From positions 2,542,001-2,606,000 of the forward strand of contig JAWNGF010000001.1 in the NCBI GenBank assembly GCA_037039685.1: a stretch of DNA of 64,000 nt, given 5' to 3'. The translations under genes were made by a program, and so were the position numbers. This document shows, in pieces, positions 38,501-50,966 of this stretch. The notes under the pieces are model-generated. The model had not been told where the DNA came from. It searched no databases and saw only the letters and a list, made by a program, of their open reading frames with translations. Position 1 is the stretch's first letter, and each line of letters begins with the position of its first letter. This stretch comes from Ceratobasidium sp. AG-K (lineage: Eukaryota > Basidiomycota > Agaricomycetes > Cantharellales > Ceratobasidiaceae).

Positions 38501-38703
38501 ACTTGCTAATGCAGCAGAATGCGATGCGCGCCTCAATGTTCGCTGGCTCCACGCTCTCATTTCAGCCAGGATTTGGCGGTCCTGGTTCAGTTCATTCGTT
38601 CAACGCACCGATGTTTGGCGGCGTCCCTCCTCAAGATCCCAAGCTAACCCGTGTGGACCGATGGAGACGCGATATTAGTGGAGTCGAGGGCAGCGATTCT
38701 TAA
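35574..38703 (+). CDS. Large disordered orphan protein with NPF and acidic-PL repeat motifs
   Basis: No recognised domain. Start ATG 35574-35576 (MPAFSRLQLAQALL), then EYDNDQLPPEAPRRSAHD after the first intron; stop TAA 38701-38703; roughly 930 residues. It is rich in Ser, Pro and Arg, with RRxSV-type basic-serine sites (RRRSVAN, KRRQSVG, IRRQSTL) resembling kinase targets. It has two LPNPFA motifs (EH-domain ligands contain NPF) and a charged helix (EMAKLKEIQEQQRLDQEAQK) followed by a lysine-rich KKGKKGKGK. Near the C-terminus are four spaced copies of an acidic motif: DDDVPLTSI, DEDAPLSSL, DDEVPLAIR, DDETPLALR. A Met/Gln-rich stretch (QQMMLMQQQNLLMQQNAMR) comes last. The frame changes near 37.83-37.92 kb; a GTGCAC...CAG intron would fix it, but a sequence error is possible. 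Confidence 0.7.
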
Positions 38704-41287
38704 TTTTCCAGTCTGCATAGGCTTTTGATCGTTGGTTGCAGGCTCCAACCCCCGCAATTGCATCCAAATACATCTGACATCGAAGTACCAATCTTCGCTC
38801 CTCGTCTATCAAGCACTCACCCATACACCACAATCTTTTGTATATGCCAACGCTCTCGTCCATCCTCACTCACTCTCGTCCTCTTCGCATGTTCAATCTA
38901 TACATATAATAATTCATCCATTTTTCCTGGGCGCTCGGATTTCAACCACACCGCAACGGTGGTCAATTACGACCCTTTGGGGACTTATTATCAATGAAAA
39001 GGTCCGAGAGCAACAATATATGCGTGGTTTTAAGGTGCGAAGCGATCCCCCCCCCCCCCCCCCCTCAAATGGCTCCGTGCAAGCCCAATTTTACAACGAC
39101 CGTGGGTGATCGGCCAAGTGACTATTGTTCTGCACTCAGTCGAGTCCGTGCATACGGCGCATACCCCTTTTGGTCGCGCTAGGGTCACTAAGCATGGGAC
39201 TGGGCCGCGAGCCTACGGAGTTGCCCAACGTATTCCCAGAGAAATTCTAGGCACGTCGCTTAAGCTGTGTGGCGCGTTGGATGGAACTCGTGAAACCCAA
39301 CATCAAGACCCCCATGGTCACTGCCGGACCTCAGTGGTGCACCTGTGCTCATCAGCCAAGTCTAGCTACGTCCCGAGCACGTCCTTAATGTTTCAACCGC
39401 TGTAGTCTGGCCAATTAAGCTGACCTAGTTGTGTACTCAAAACTTTAACCCCGTACATTACTGTACGTGATTTATGGGGGACTTGGAGACTGTTCATTCA
39501 GGGCGCTATCTCAGTCGCAATCAACGTTGGATTCGCTCTGGCAAATCAAATCGTATATCCATTTTCTTGTCTGACATTACTGGCTAAGGATATAGGTTAC
39601 TATAAGTATACGGCCTTCGCTAGACGAACCCCGCATTGGCCCTGTCACGGTTTGCTCTCTTTGAGTACTAAATTTGAGACGATGGAAGAAATGATTGGAT
39701 ACTATTCCGATACTGTAATGAGTGGTCTAGGTCTTGACCTGAGCCGTTAAGATCCATGCTGAGAACTTCGAAATGGATCAACGCCCCCATGTGGTGCGGA
39801 CGGCACGTACCTGCCACCGTGTAAACTTCATTTTTGTTGTGTTTCATGCGATTTTTTCACGAGGTCCTGGTACCACGTGATCGCCAGTGTAATTGAGTCC
39901 AAGGATACAAGAGAAGTGATGCTGCGTTTAAACACCTCCCGGGCCGAAGCATGTCGAACCTGTATACCCATCGATGGGGGGTGTACCTAAACTTAAGGTT
40001 TCGTTTAGCGGCACCCTATTGTTTTGCGACAAAGTGCCACTACACCATACTTCGACAAGGGGGCTAACGCATATAGACATTAAGGCTCGGTGTGGGTGTA
40101 GCCAGAACCATGGAGAAGATATGAAAAGCCGAAGGCGACATCCCCGCACCCCATGACCTGGGTTTTAGCCCGGGCCGGCCGAAATGACTGCCGACGGGTT
40201 CGCCCTCGTATTCCATCTTGCGTGGGAGCACCAAGGTACCTGGATTTGTTAAGTAGTGGCACACACTGATGATTTGGATGCTCGGCGTATCAGGTTAAGT
40301 CTCACCCGGCACTTAATTAGGTATTGATCTCAAAATATCCACACGTAGATTAGGAGAAGGTGCATTGGCTGCTCGCTCACACATGCACAATCCTATCCGC
40401 GGCCGGAAGAAGCTCCATGGATAGTGCGTGAATATTTCAAACCCACCAAACGTTTCGTCAATACATTGAATGGTAAATCTGACCCAGAAACTAAACGAAA
40501 AACTAAACTTGGGGTGCTGTAGGTTACTAAGACCGAGGGGTGGACTGCAATTAATACTGGAGCATGGGGTTAAGCATCCCGTCTCGAGAGCAAAGAAGCA
40601 AACAAAAAGATAATGAAACCGAGGCTAGAGGTTGACAACGAGGAAGATCAAAGACAGGATGTCACAATCATAATCCCTTTGAGATATTTGGCATCAACCA
40701 TCCGGCATAAGGGATATGCAGTTCATCCAGTGTCCTATACATTAGTAGTTGAAATTTAACTCGAAGATATATGCCTGTAGATCGTTCTGAAAATGATATA
40801 GTTACGCCGACGGCATTAATATTCCGCTGGGGGACTCACAAGGATTGATATGAAGAGGCACCGGAGCCGAGGCAATGGTCTCAGGCAATGGAAGGCAGTG
40901 AGCGCCCAGACAGTATATTTGCTGACACTTGTCCATGCAGGAAAGGGATAAAAGTTCCGAGCCAATGAGAGCGGTGAGTGCTTGACGAAACTAACGATTA
41001 ATCTAGGTGGTCAGGGGAAGAGGAAGAGGAAGATGAGAAGTATTTAAATTTGTATGAGCATAGGTGTAGAGAGTCGTCAGATAATGGTAATTGGCTGGAC
41101 AAGCTAACCTGATTTATGTGTTTGGCAAACCATGTGCATTTGCTTCAGTCAGGAAGCGACGCTTATGGCATAACAAGCACATCATTGCAAATAATTTGCA
41201 GTATGATAGGGGCACGTGCCTCCCAACTGATCACATGACTGAAGGTCGAGGAAATGATCATGTCAGCCTACAAACGCGATCCTGGAT
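38704..41287. other. Gene-poor block of about 2.6 kb
   Basis: No supported gene. It holds an 18-base C run at 39047-39064 and short unconnected open frames. The last 300 bp presumably carry the promoter of the next gene. Confidence 0.5.
39047..39064 (+). repeat. Homopolymer tract C18
   Basis: Eighteen consecutive C in the gene-poor block; length may be affected by sequencing error. Confidence 0.8.
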
Positions 41288-44236
41288 ATGTCGGAGGATA
41301 GACTTGGAAGGGAGAGTGAGAACGCACCTGAAGGAGACGATGGAAGAGCATTACCAACGTATGAAGCCCTTGCTGCACGTGAAGGAGGTCCCAACTCGAG
41401 GTGAGTGACGTGTGTTGTCCGGTAACCCAAGTCCGAACTTAACATGTGGAAAGGTTTGGACGTTGGCAGGCTTGGGTAGAGAAACGGTAAGAGAGCACGT
41501 TCATAGGCTCATGTGAAACCTTGTATATGTGTATGGTTAGTGCTGCAGAGCGATACGCGGATGATCCACAGCGACGGCGTCAGAGCACTGGTTGGGGACC
41601 AACCGTAAGTACAGTTGATGTAGTGACACACTGGCCGACAATGTGCAGGTCGAGGCGCCCGAGGTACCACAACCAGAAATACCACAACCGCCGGCATACT
41701 CGCTACCTCCTGAACAGCTGGATGCCCCACCGGCTCACGCACCGGTAACGCGCGCCATCGCCCGTTGCCTATCCGTCGCACACTTTGGTTCCCGGTTCAT
41801 TCCCCACTCGAACGAGCCGATCTCTACCCTCTTACCGCTTGGGGTCGATGATCGCTTTCTTTTGATCGGAGGTGCACGCGGGCTTGCTGTGTTGGATGTC
41901 TTGCCGGCGCTACACGGCGCGCAGCCAGCGTCCAATCCCGCACGTGTACTCGAAGAAGCCAAGCCGCGCAATGTTTGGACTGGCGAAGGAGTATGGCAGA
42001 TGGCTCTGTTAGAAAGCAAAGATCCAAGCGGCTCTAATCCACAGGGTACGGTTCTTGTACTTGTAGGCGCCGAAGCGAGCGAGAACGTGGTCGATCGCAA
42101 AGGTATCGAGCCGGTACGAACTATTCGGATGTATAACCTCGCCTCCCTCAACAGCCTCGTCAAGTGGACGGTAACAAGAAAAGTGAGTTAAACTGAGCGT
42201 CCTAAAATGTTATCTGTTTTCTCATCGCCTGCCATTCGCAAAGGATGTCCAACCAATTGATCTTCGTAGACCAGCGAATATGAATCCAGTTCAGCCTGCA
42301 AAGAAACAAAGGCCTACCTCCAGCTCCATGTTTAGCGGTTTCAAGGCTATGTTCATTGATTCGCATCAACCGCATATTCAGCCCTATGATGCCTCGGCCT
42401 CCGCTTCACCAAGGACTCCTGCCACTCAGATACCTGGTCTCACTCCTCCACGCCCCGACGCACGGGCTGTGTCGCCCTCACGTACAAACTCCATCCGACC
42501 ACCTACATCCGACACTCCCGGTGAATGGGATATTATTGATGACCTGCCGTTGCGTTGGGCCACTGACTATGTAAGCCTGTCGCGACCAGGAAGCAAACTT
42601 GCGGGCTTGTCTGTGTTGTTCTTTGAGTTATGGGATGATGTATCGGGAGGGAAGGGCGTAGAACGTACATACTTGGCAGTTGCGACGCGCCAATGTATAT
42701 TTTTATACGAGTCAATGCCAGGAGAACGTGCATTTAGGGTAGTCAAGGTGAGCCAGTCCTTGTATGCGCTTGGATTCATCAGGGTACTTATCAAGGCGAC
42801 TCGGTAGGAATTTTATACCCCATTACCGGCCCGTAGCGTTCGATTCGTGCAACAACTATCCTCGCCAGATTCGGCATTCACAACAGTGTCCCGTTCGTTC
42901 TCATCAATCTCGTCCCGGGCTCCGACCCATCACGCTAGTACACACTCTCGGAATGCCTCTCACTCTCAAGCTCAACGTACTCGTAGTGGTTCATTTGATG
43001 GTTCATCGCGCTCTCAGCTCGCTCTTTTTGTAACATTTCCGAAAAAGGCCGGCTTGATTCGGTTGGGCGATGCCGCTGTCGGAGAGGTGGAGCTCTGGGA
43101 TGAGGACCCAAACTTGAGTGGACCCATGGGGCGGGGCGCTGGGCGGCGTTCGGTCGAGTCCTTGTCAAACTCAAACTTTGGTGTGGATAGAGAGCGCGGT
43201 GTCTGGGCCCCACTAGAGACATGCGACATTCCCCAGCTGAGTATGGAAACCGAGCCATATACGGGCCCTTCACCTTCTTCACCATACACAACACTTCCAA
43301 CGCCCTCGTCCGCGTATCCATCCACTGCTGCTTGGTCGAGCTCATCCTCCCAATACCCCATTCTTAATAGCGCCAGTCCCTCGCATCCACACATTGATAC
43401 GAATACTAGTGGTTATTCACCATCTCCTCCCCTTGGACCAATGACAGCGCCACCAGTGTCTGGACCTTCCCCTATTCCTCCTACGCCTACACCGTCCAAA
43501 CTATTCGCTGGATCCGAATACCCAAAGCAAGTCGCAATATTGACGCGTGGGAGACGGACAGACATTATCGAGCTCCCACTACGCACACCCGTTGGGGCCA
43601 GGCCACCACTCTGCACGGTGATGTGGCTAGCTCCGCCGAGCAGACTCTCACCAAGGATATGCGTGCCTGGCCCAGGTCTCGACGACCAAAACCCCTATTT
43701 ACAGATTGTCGCGTTTTTGAAGGAGGGTATAGATGTAGCCGATATTCCAATCTCGATGCTCAAGCTTGATAAGGCCAGGTCCAAAGGCAAGGGTAAAGCA
43801 ACGGGAACGGGAACGGAAGAGGTTAGAATCGTCAAGGTAGATGTGGGTGGTCCAGCGGGGTACCTTGCCCCCGGTGGGAGATGGCATCGATTTGGGCTTG
43901 GTGGTGGGGACGCGAGTAACACTGAATCGGGAACGGGAAGAGCTAGTGTGCAACGAGCGGATTCTGCTTGGTCTGTTTCGAGTTGGGATTCAACCGTCCA
44001 GGAGCATCAGCGGGAGAAGGAGAAGCAGCGCAAGGCGGAAGAAGGTTGTTATGCATGGGTGTGTCGCGGCCTTGGGGTATGTTCATCCTTTCAATTGCTC
44101 TTCGCTCTTTTTCTTCGGGCCCCGCTGTGTCCCACGACACTGGCGCACATCACTGGAGCTCGGGGAAACACTAGAGAATGCGGATCCGGTTATTGTTTTA
44201 CGTTTAGCTGATGGTACCTCGTCTACTTTGTTCTAG
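41288..44236 (+). CDS. CNH-like (citron-homology) beta-propeller protein
   Basis: Start ATG 41288-41290 (MSEDRLGRESENAPEGDDGR); the first exons give ALPTYEALAAREGGPNSRFG and RWQAWVEKRAAERYADDPQ after phase-consistent introns. The body has propeller-like strands: ISTLLPLGVDDRFLLIGGAR, GLAVLDVLPALHG, ERTYLAVATRQCIFLYES, AFRVVKEFYTPLPARSVRFV. The last resembles the KEFYxP strand of CNH domains found in Rho GEFs (Rom2), citron and Vps39. Long Ser/Pro-rich inserts interrupt the propeller. There is no DH or PH domain, so it is not a GEF by itself. A basic KARSKGKGKATGTGTE stretch precedes the end, VIVLRLADGTSSTLF at TAG 44234-44236. The final intron placement is uncertain. Likely a signalling or trafficking adaptor, by inference only. 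Confidence 0.65.
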
Positions 44237-44843
44237 GATTACTATGTAGTCTGGATCGGGGGTGGCATGGCGGACGATCCTGCACACACCAACGGCGGGC
44301 CCCGGTTGGACGAATGAATGCCGGTATACACTTAACCTTCACGGGGGTGGGCTATAAACGATTGTATTGATGTCTCTGGTTTCATGTTTGTATGCGCTAC
44401 GGCAAGGTCCTTTGGGCCTTCCATCTGATTTCTTAGTGTGCTGTCATGGACATATCTCTTCTAATCCACACAGAGCCTTTTTGCTTATTTATATGGAGGC
44501 AAACAGTGCACTAGGATGAATGAATAGCCGTTCTCACTTGTGGGTTTGCTGGATTGGGGCGCTAATCGCTTCGAGGACTTGAGTGCAAGGCAAATCTTTC
44601 ACGCATTAATCGAGGGTTCGCAAGAAATCGGTGGCATAGAAGTCAGAACTCGCGTAAGACGTAACAAAATAAACGAAATAATACAAGAATAGGCCAAGTT
44701 GAACGAAAAAAAAGGGCAAGGATGCAGAGACATGACGATGCAGAGTAACACATGATGAGGATGATTGAGAAGAGCGTGGATGCAGGTAATACATGGCATG
44801 CGGTGAGAGAAGAACAAGTACATAGGGTGACAGTGGGAGACAA
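44237..44843. other. Convergent 3' flanks
   Basis: About 600 bp between the convergent CNH-like and coiled-coil genes. Open frames here are pyrimidine-rich and non-coding in appearance. Confidence 0.45.
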
Positions 44844-47800
44844 CTAGAGCTGGATGATGTCCGACTTGCATCGTGAGCAGCAAGGTCCAGACACAGAAAC
44901 GCCAACCGCGGGCCGACCAGCGACCCGCAGCTCGCGCCTCAAACGCTCTAGCTGCGCCTCCCGAGTGACAATACCGTTCTCGCTCCCGCGCCTTGGCGCC
45001 GGTAATTTTTGCTCCTCTTCTCCCTCCACAACAGTACACAAGGGTGCAGCGACCGAGCTCTTGGTCGCCGCCACGGACCCAACGCTCGAGATGACACCCC
45101 AGGGAAGTAGGTTCGTCAACCCGGTGAACGTCAGGCGCCTAGACTGCGCGGCGACCGCCTGTGCTTGCGCAATCGCCGACTCGATCGCAGCAGCCTCTTG
45201 CCCGACAATCGAATTCCGCGACCCCGAAGACCGGCTCGAGGTGCGCGAATAGCTAAAGGAAAAAGGAGACCGAGAAGTATCGTGGGAAGTATCCACCGGT
45301 ACGCGCGGCGGTGCACGGCCAGTTGGCTGGGCTCGCGTGAGCGATGGGTTGCGTCGCACCAGTGCGCGATTAGGCGAAGTAGAATCAGTCGTGATCCGTG
45401 TATGGGGCGTAGAAGAAAGCGTAGTGGCGGATGAAATAGGCCGAGATGAAGAAGGTGCGGCGATGAACCTGGGTGGTTTGACCATGGTCGGAGTTTGGTC
45501 AGCGTCGCCAAGTGTTCGAGTAATGCCCGAGGCCTCACACGGCAGAGGTTCGCCGAGCGAGGAGACCTGCCCCTGAAGAGCGTCAGAGCCTTGTCGCGCG
45601 AGCGAGAAGTCAGCGATCGTGTCGCACATCCCCGCTCAACCCACAAACGTAAAATCTACTCACCCGACTTGTCCTGGTCCGTCGAATTGATCACCGGCGA
45701 GTCCTTGACGATCCACTCGGGGTTGGGGTTCTTGAACGGTGGCAGCCCGAGTCCGGTAAACGCGGCCATGGAAATGCTGGCTCGAGACGCGCGGGTACCA
45801 TGGCCCCGAAAGTTGTTCGAGACGCTATGCCGCTTTGAGCCAAACGTGAATGCGCTTGCACCACCGTCGCCCTTGAAGTTGCTAAACTCGGGAGAACCAA
45901 ACATGGCGGGCTCGCCAAAGTTCAACAAGGTAGGAGCGAGATCTTCGTCGTCGGTCGAGAAGAGGTGCTCGAGCTGGTGAAAGAACGGGTCGGGCTTGGA
46001 GGGAGAGCTGATTTTGGTAACGGGACCGCGGGGCATTTGCCAGCCCTTGACCATCGAGCCGGTGCGAGCGTGTCCTGGAGTGGAAGTCGGGAACGAGCCG
46101 GGAAACTGGAAGTTGCGCGGGGGATCGTCGCGATCTGACGATTGTTGAAACTCGGCCGACATTTCCTGATTGACTTCGTCTAGTTGCCAAGTCAGAAATA
46201 GCACAATTACTAGACAAGTACAACTCACCAAGCATAGCGGCGTCGACATCGTCCTCGTCCTCTTCAACCCAGCGCGGCTGTTCATACTCGTCCTCGTGCT
46301 CCTCAAAGCTATCCTGGTAAACCTCGTCCTCCTCCTCCTCGACAACGACGTCCATATTGAGCAACGGCGAAGGCGCACGAGTGCGAATCTTCCACAAGTC
46401 CACATCGTTCAAGGCATCCTCGACATCCGTCGTCGACGCCGAACTCACGCTCCCATCAAACCGACGAGGCGTAATCTGCGCATTCCACCGCTTGTTGGAC
46501 GTAGCAGCCAGGTCCCGCTCCAGTTTCCTCACGTCCGACTCGAGGTTGAGCGCCTGGGCTTGCCATTGGCATTCGCTCCGGACGGCCTCTTCGTACTTGG
46601 CGCGCCACGATTCGGCGTCTTGACGCGCGCGGGCGATAGCGTCGTTGTACGCAACCTTGTCCGACTCCCATGCAGATCGCTCGGCTTCAAGAGCCTGAAT
46701 GCGTTCGCGGGCGGCGGCCGTTTCAGACTTTTCCGACTCGATGCGGCTGGCGTATAGCGCAGCCTGACGCTCGAGATCTTCAACCCGGGTGCGCCAGCCG
46801 GCAACCTCCTCGACCAAGGTATTGCGTTCAGACTTGAGCTCGGCGATAAGCCCGATTTGCTCCTCGGCAATCGACGACGAGATGGACGCGTCCGACTGGA
46901 GCGACGTGCGACGAGACTGGGCGAGCGCCTTTTCGAGCTGTTCGATCCGGGAAATGAGCACTTCTTGGTTCTTTTGGAGGAATCCCTCGACGCCTGCAGC
47001 GGCCGAGTACAACGAAGTCGGGCTCATGGTGCTCGGAGTAGGGGGAAGGCGGCCGGCATTGTTCAGTCCGAGAGAGTCGCGGGACGAATGGGTGCTGCCA
47101 GAATCGCGGGATTGGCTGCGGAGGCTTTGGCGACGGGATGCGGGGAGGACTGCTGCGCTTGGAAGACGAGCCGAGGGCGATCATGGACTGACGACGGGCG
47201 GTGTAGCTGGGGTTACCGAGGTTGAGCGGTTTCATGCCAGGACGGGGGCCAGGAGTGGGGGAAGGCGTAGGAGTCGGCGTAGGGAGCGCGACGACGGTGG
47301 TGGAAACCTTGGCCAGACCCTTGAGGTTGAGCGACGCAGGACGGGGGCGAGAGGGGCTCGGGGACGCCGCACGGGCAAAGTGTGCCTCGGTGGGGGAGCT
47401 GACAAGCTCAGCGACGACGGGCTCGGGCTCAGCGACCTGGGGCTCGGCAACGTTCTCCTTGTTCTCCTCGGCATTTTCTTCTTCCTCTTCTTCCTCGACT
47501 AGAACAGCAAGTTCACCCTTGGCAGAGGCTGATGGAACTAGGTTTTTGCCAAAGCTATCGCGCTTCCCAGCCATTGAATTGGAAAGCGAAAACGGAACAG
47601 GCTTAGACTCTAAAAGCGGTTATAATTAGTACCGCCTCAATTAAAGTCGTCATGGTGCTCACTGTTGCTGAACGATCCCCAATCAAACGTGCGCTCAACG
47701 TCGGGGGTCTTCCACTCGGGGATCTCGACCTTGGAGAAACCCATGGGCGCAACGAGGTCGGGGACGGTGCGGGCCTTGGACTTGGGGGCCTTGCCTTCGA

Positions 47801-48465
47801 GCGAGAGCAAGGCACGCTCACGGACCTTGGTAACGTCATCCTTGTCATTTTCGCCCATGGACTTGAGGGCAGCTAGGGACGCGGGATCAAACCCCATCAT
47901 ATCGGCGGATTCTCGGCGAGTCGACACAGACGACCGCCGGCGGTGGTGTGAAGAGGGGCGAGGGCGTGGCGTGCTCTGGGAGCAAGTGGGGGAGGTTGGT
48001 TGGGGGGGAGTGGTCATCACAGGGGTCGACTTGGCTCCAAACGAAAACGCGCGGTCGAGGTCTCCGAGGTTGGCGGGTTTGTCACCGAGCACAGTGGGGA
48101 ATGAGGCCTTGGTGGGTGAACGAGTGGAATCCATATCAGACTTTAGTATCGAAGCAGTCCGCGAATGAGAGCGACGCTTCTGATGTGGATTCCGGGCAGC
48201 TTCCGAGGCAACGGGCAATGAAGGAAGTGACTCGGTCGTCGAGGTGATCGAGCTTCCGCGGGAATGGGACCGTCGGCGAGTCGAACTGTGACTTGAGAGC
48301 GACGATTGAGCCTGGTTTGCGCGGAACGATTTGAGCTGATCGTCATTTAAGTGATCGCAGGGTATAAAAACAATCATTTGGACTTACCCTTTTCTTTGCA
48401 GCCAACAGCATTTCATCGCGACTGCGCGTGGGGGAGAGGGTGGGGGACAACATGTTGGTAGACAT
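44844..48465 (-). CDS. Coiled-coil orphan protein with disordered flanks
   Basis: Start ATG 48463-48465 (MSTNMLSPTLSPTRSRDEML), stop TAG 44844-44846, at least five exons and over 1,000 residues. The N-terminal third is Ser/Arg/Pro-rich (RRRSHSRGSSITS, KRRSHSRTASILK), with conserved-looking islands DLDRAFSFGAK, EIPEWKTPDVERTFDWGSF and KPLNLGNPSYTARRQS. From about 46.98 to 46.49 kb is a long heptad coiled coil (ISRIEQLEKALAQSRR, IGLIAELKSERNTLVEEVAG, RIQALEAERSAWESDKVAYN, LESDVRKLERDLA). An acidic region, GF-type islands (TLLNFGEPAMFGSPEFSNF) and a Cys-pair end (GPCCSRCKSDIIQL) follow. The frame changes near 47.17 kb, either a 40-nt GTCAGT...GCAG intron or a one-base error. A cytoskeletal or septum scaffold role is possible but unproven. 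Confidence 0.7.
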
Positions 48466-48632
48466 TGGGGGGCCGTTTGGGGTCAAAAAAAAGAGTGATA
48501 TGCAACACCGGCGATGTGAGCTGCAGATAGATACGAATGAGAGGGATCCGTGTGGGAGTGTGTCTCGTAAAGAAAGTCAAGAGGGGGCCCTAGTCGAGGG
48601 AGACTGAGTAACCCAACTCGAACCAACCTTTC

Positions 48633-48640
48633 ATATAAAA
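48633..48640 (+). promoter_or_regulatory. TATA box of EMC3 gene
   Basis: ATATAAAA 48 bp upstream of the EMC3 ATG, in a 222-bp divergent promoter shared with the coiled-coil gene. Confidence 0.5.
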
Positions 48641-48687
48641 GCATTTCAAATCAACACAAACAAACTCAAGCGCCCCCACCACGTACC

Positions 48688-49809
48688 ATGCCAGCCGCTC
48701 CGTAGGTAGTGTGTGTGCTGCCCGACGTAGGCTAACTAGATATACAGGCTTTTGTTAGATCCCCAGATACGGGACTGGGTAAGTCGCACGACCGACAAAA
48801 TTAACATTTACTCACCATTCGCAGGTCCTGTTTCCCATTACGCTGGTGATGGTAAGTGGCCATTCCTCGGCCAGCACGCGTATTAACCCGGCCAAAGATC
48901 CTGGTTGGAGTCCTAAGGCACTATGTAACCCAACTACTCGTCTCGGCCCCAAAACGCCAGTCTACGCTTGCCGTCCGCGAACAGTAAGCCCACGCGCAAT
49001 ATGCATCGCATACTCACCTGTTTTCAGACGCGCTGTCCTTCGTTCTCAAATCCTCCGCGCCACCTCGACCAACTCGCCCCTCCCGTCCGAGACCTACAAG
49101 TCCATCTCGCAGCACCTCTCCAAAGCATTCAACGCCGGCACGTTTCTTAAAGACGGTCCCCCCAAAGACGATGACAAGCCTTCGATGCCCCCCAATCCCC
49201 TCACCGACCCGTCGCAGATGGAGGGCATGATGGACGGAATGAAGCAGCAGTTTGTGATGATGGTCCCGCAGATGGTTATTATGGGCTGGATCAACTTTTT
49301 CTTCCAAGGATTCGTGCTCAGTGCGTATTGCATGCCTACACGTTGCCGTGACGCTCATTCCGTCTAGTCAAATTGCCGTTCCCATTGACGCTCGGATTCA
49401 AGTCGATGATGCAACGAGGCATCGACACGCAGGAAATGGACGCGCGCTGGGTCTCCTCGCTCTCTTGGTATTTCCTCAATCTCTTTGGTCTGAATGGTTT
49501 ATTCCGTTTATTACTCGGAAATGATAACGGTATGTCTATATCTGGAACGAATCCCCCTACTAACTGCATCTACGTCTAATCCATCTAGCCGCCGACTCGA
49601 GCCGCGACATGACCTCCTCGCCGTTCGCCAACGCCGCCGCCGCACAATCCAAACCGGCCGGCCCCCAAGATTTCGGAAAAATCTTCGCCGCCGAAAAGGA
49701 CAACCTCGAGCTCGCCGAGGGGTTGTACGCCTGGTCAGGAGAACACGTCGAGGAACGACTGTTGCGGAAATGGGGCAAGTTACCCAAGAGCCAAACCAAA
49801 ACGTCATGA
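48688..49809 (+). CDS. EMC3: ER membrane protein complex subunit 3
   Basis: Core insertase-type subunit of the ER membrane protein complex (YidC/Oxa1/Get1 superfamily), which inserts tail-anchored and multipass proteins. Start ATG 48688-48690 (MPAAP), then small exons giving [19 protein letters not shown] and [20 protein letters not shown], the family N-terminal anchor. The cytosolic coiled part ([18 protein letters not shown]) and the two C-terminal membrane segments ([20 protein letters not shown] and [20 protein letters not shown]) with [18 protein letters not shown] between are well conserved. It ends [13 protein letters not shown] at TGA 49807-49809. Full length, about 270 residues, six introns. 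Confidence 0.95.
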
Positions 49810-49986
49810 GTATAAGATAGAGAATAATACAAGTGCGAGCGAGAGCAAAGAGTAGTAATACAGGGGATATAACGAAGTGGATAATGCTGGACATCACGTA
49901 CCCGTGTACCAAATCTAATAGACCTGTGCGTGTCGAGCGTGCGACAATGTGTGCAACGCTATAGCTCGCGAGCCTTGTCGGCTTGA

Positions 49987-50966
49987 CTAGTCGCCGAAGT
50001 TCGCATAACGGCTCCTGTCTACTTGAATGATACCACCCAATCCATAATCATCCGCTTCCATATCCAACTCGCCGTCGTCATACTCTCCGAACAAGTCGCC
50101 CCCGTCTTCGTCATCGTCATCCATGTCATCGTCCTCATCGTCCTCGTCGTCCGACTCGCCCTTGAATGACCTGCGCCCAATGAGTCTACACCCGTGAATA
50201 GCGCCAGTGAACGTACATGTATGCAAGTATCCGCCGTCGCTTTTCCTCGTCGCTGACGCCACGCGTATTGGTCGCATCGGCGTGCAGCGCTTTTCGCTGC
50301 TCGTCCGCTTCCTTCTTTGCACTAGCAAGGACATACGCCTCGCGTTGGATCTGGTACGCCTCTGCTTCCGACATGGCGGGTCGGAACCCGTTCACATGGC
50401 CATGAGGAGACGTCGGCGAGCCGGGATCGGTCGCCACCATTCCCTATGATAACCAAAATTAGCACTATCCGTAAAATAAATATATTAAACCCACATAAGG
50501 TCTCGTCGACAGTTTGCTCTTGACCTTGAGATTGACCTGAACGGGTTTACCCACGTTCATGAGATCTATTTGGTCGGCAATGTCATCGGTATGGTCCCTG
50601 GGGTTGCTCATCTCTTCTTCGGCGCGTAATGCACTAAGCCTAAGTTCGATCGTTTCGACCTTTTGCCGTGCGCGCCTACGCTCGGTTTCGTCCGAGGGCG
50701 GGGCAGCGACTCGACGGCTGAGGATAGCAATGACAGGACATTTGGACGAGACAAAGTTTAAGAAATCCGAATATCGAATATGACCGTGAGATGCATACAC
50801 AAACGAACAATCAGTTAGCCACTCGTTCGTTCAAGTCCACAACCACTCACGGACGATTCACAATCTTCATCTGCCTCTCCCGCATCTGCTCGAGCTCATG
50901 GACGCTGAACCTATCAAGGTTCTCGATCAACGGCCGCGAGCTCGGGCCAGCATCACACATCATCAT
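49987..50966 (-). CDS. Unrecognised acidic-tailed protein
   Basis: No family recognised. Start at the first of three tandem ATGs (50964-50966, MMMCDAGPSSRPLIENLDRF), stop TAG 49987-49989, about 270 residues. Order: a helical N-terminus (VHELEQMRERQMKIVNRP), an intron of about 130 nt, a basic/acidic helix (ETERRRARQKVETIELRLSA), a short conserved-looking block NVGKPVQVNLKVKSKLSTRP, a second helix (AEAYQIQREAYVLASAKKEA) and EKRRRILAYMSFKGE. Then comes a run of more than 20 Asp/Glu and a defined end, GLGGIIQVDRSRYANFGD. The acidic run suggests a nuclear chromatin- or ribosome-associated protein, but that is inference. A TATA-like ATATAAA (51052-51058) lies about 90 bp upstream. Confidence 0.7.

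Noticed and set aside
46170..46757. 195-codon plus-strand open frame
   Set aside because: Antisense shadow of the coiled-coil exon on the minus strand.
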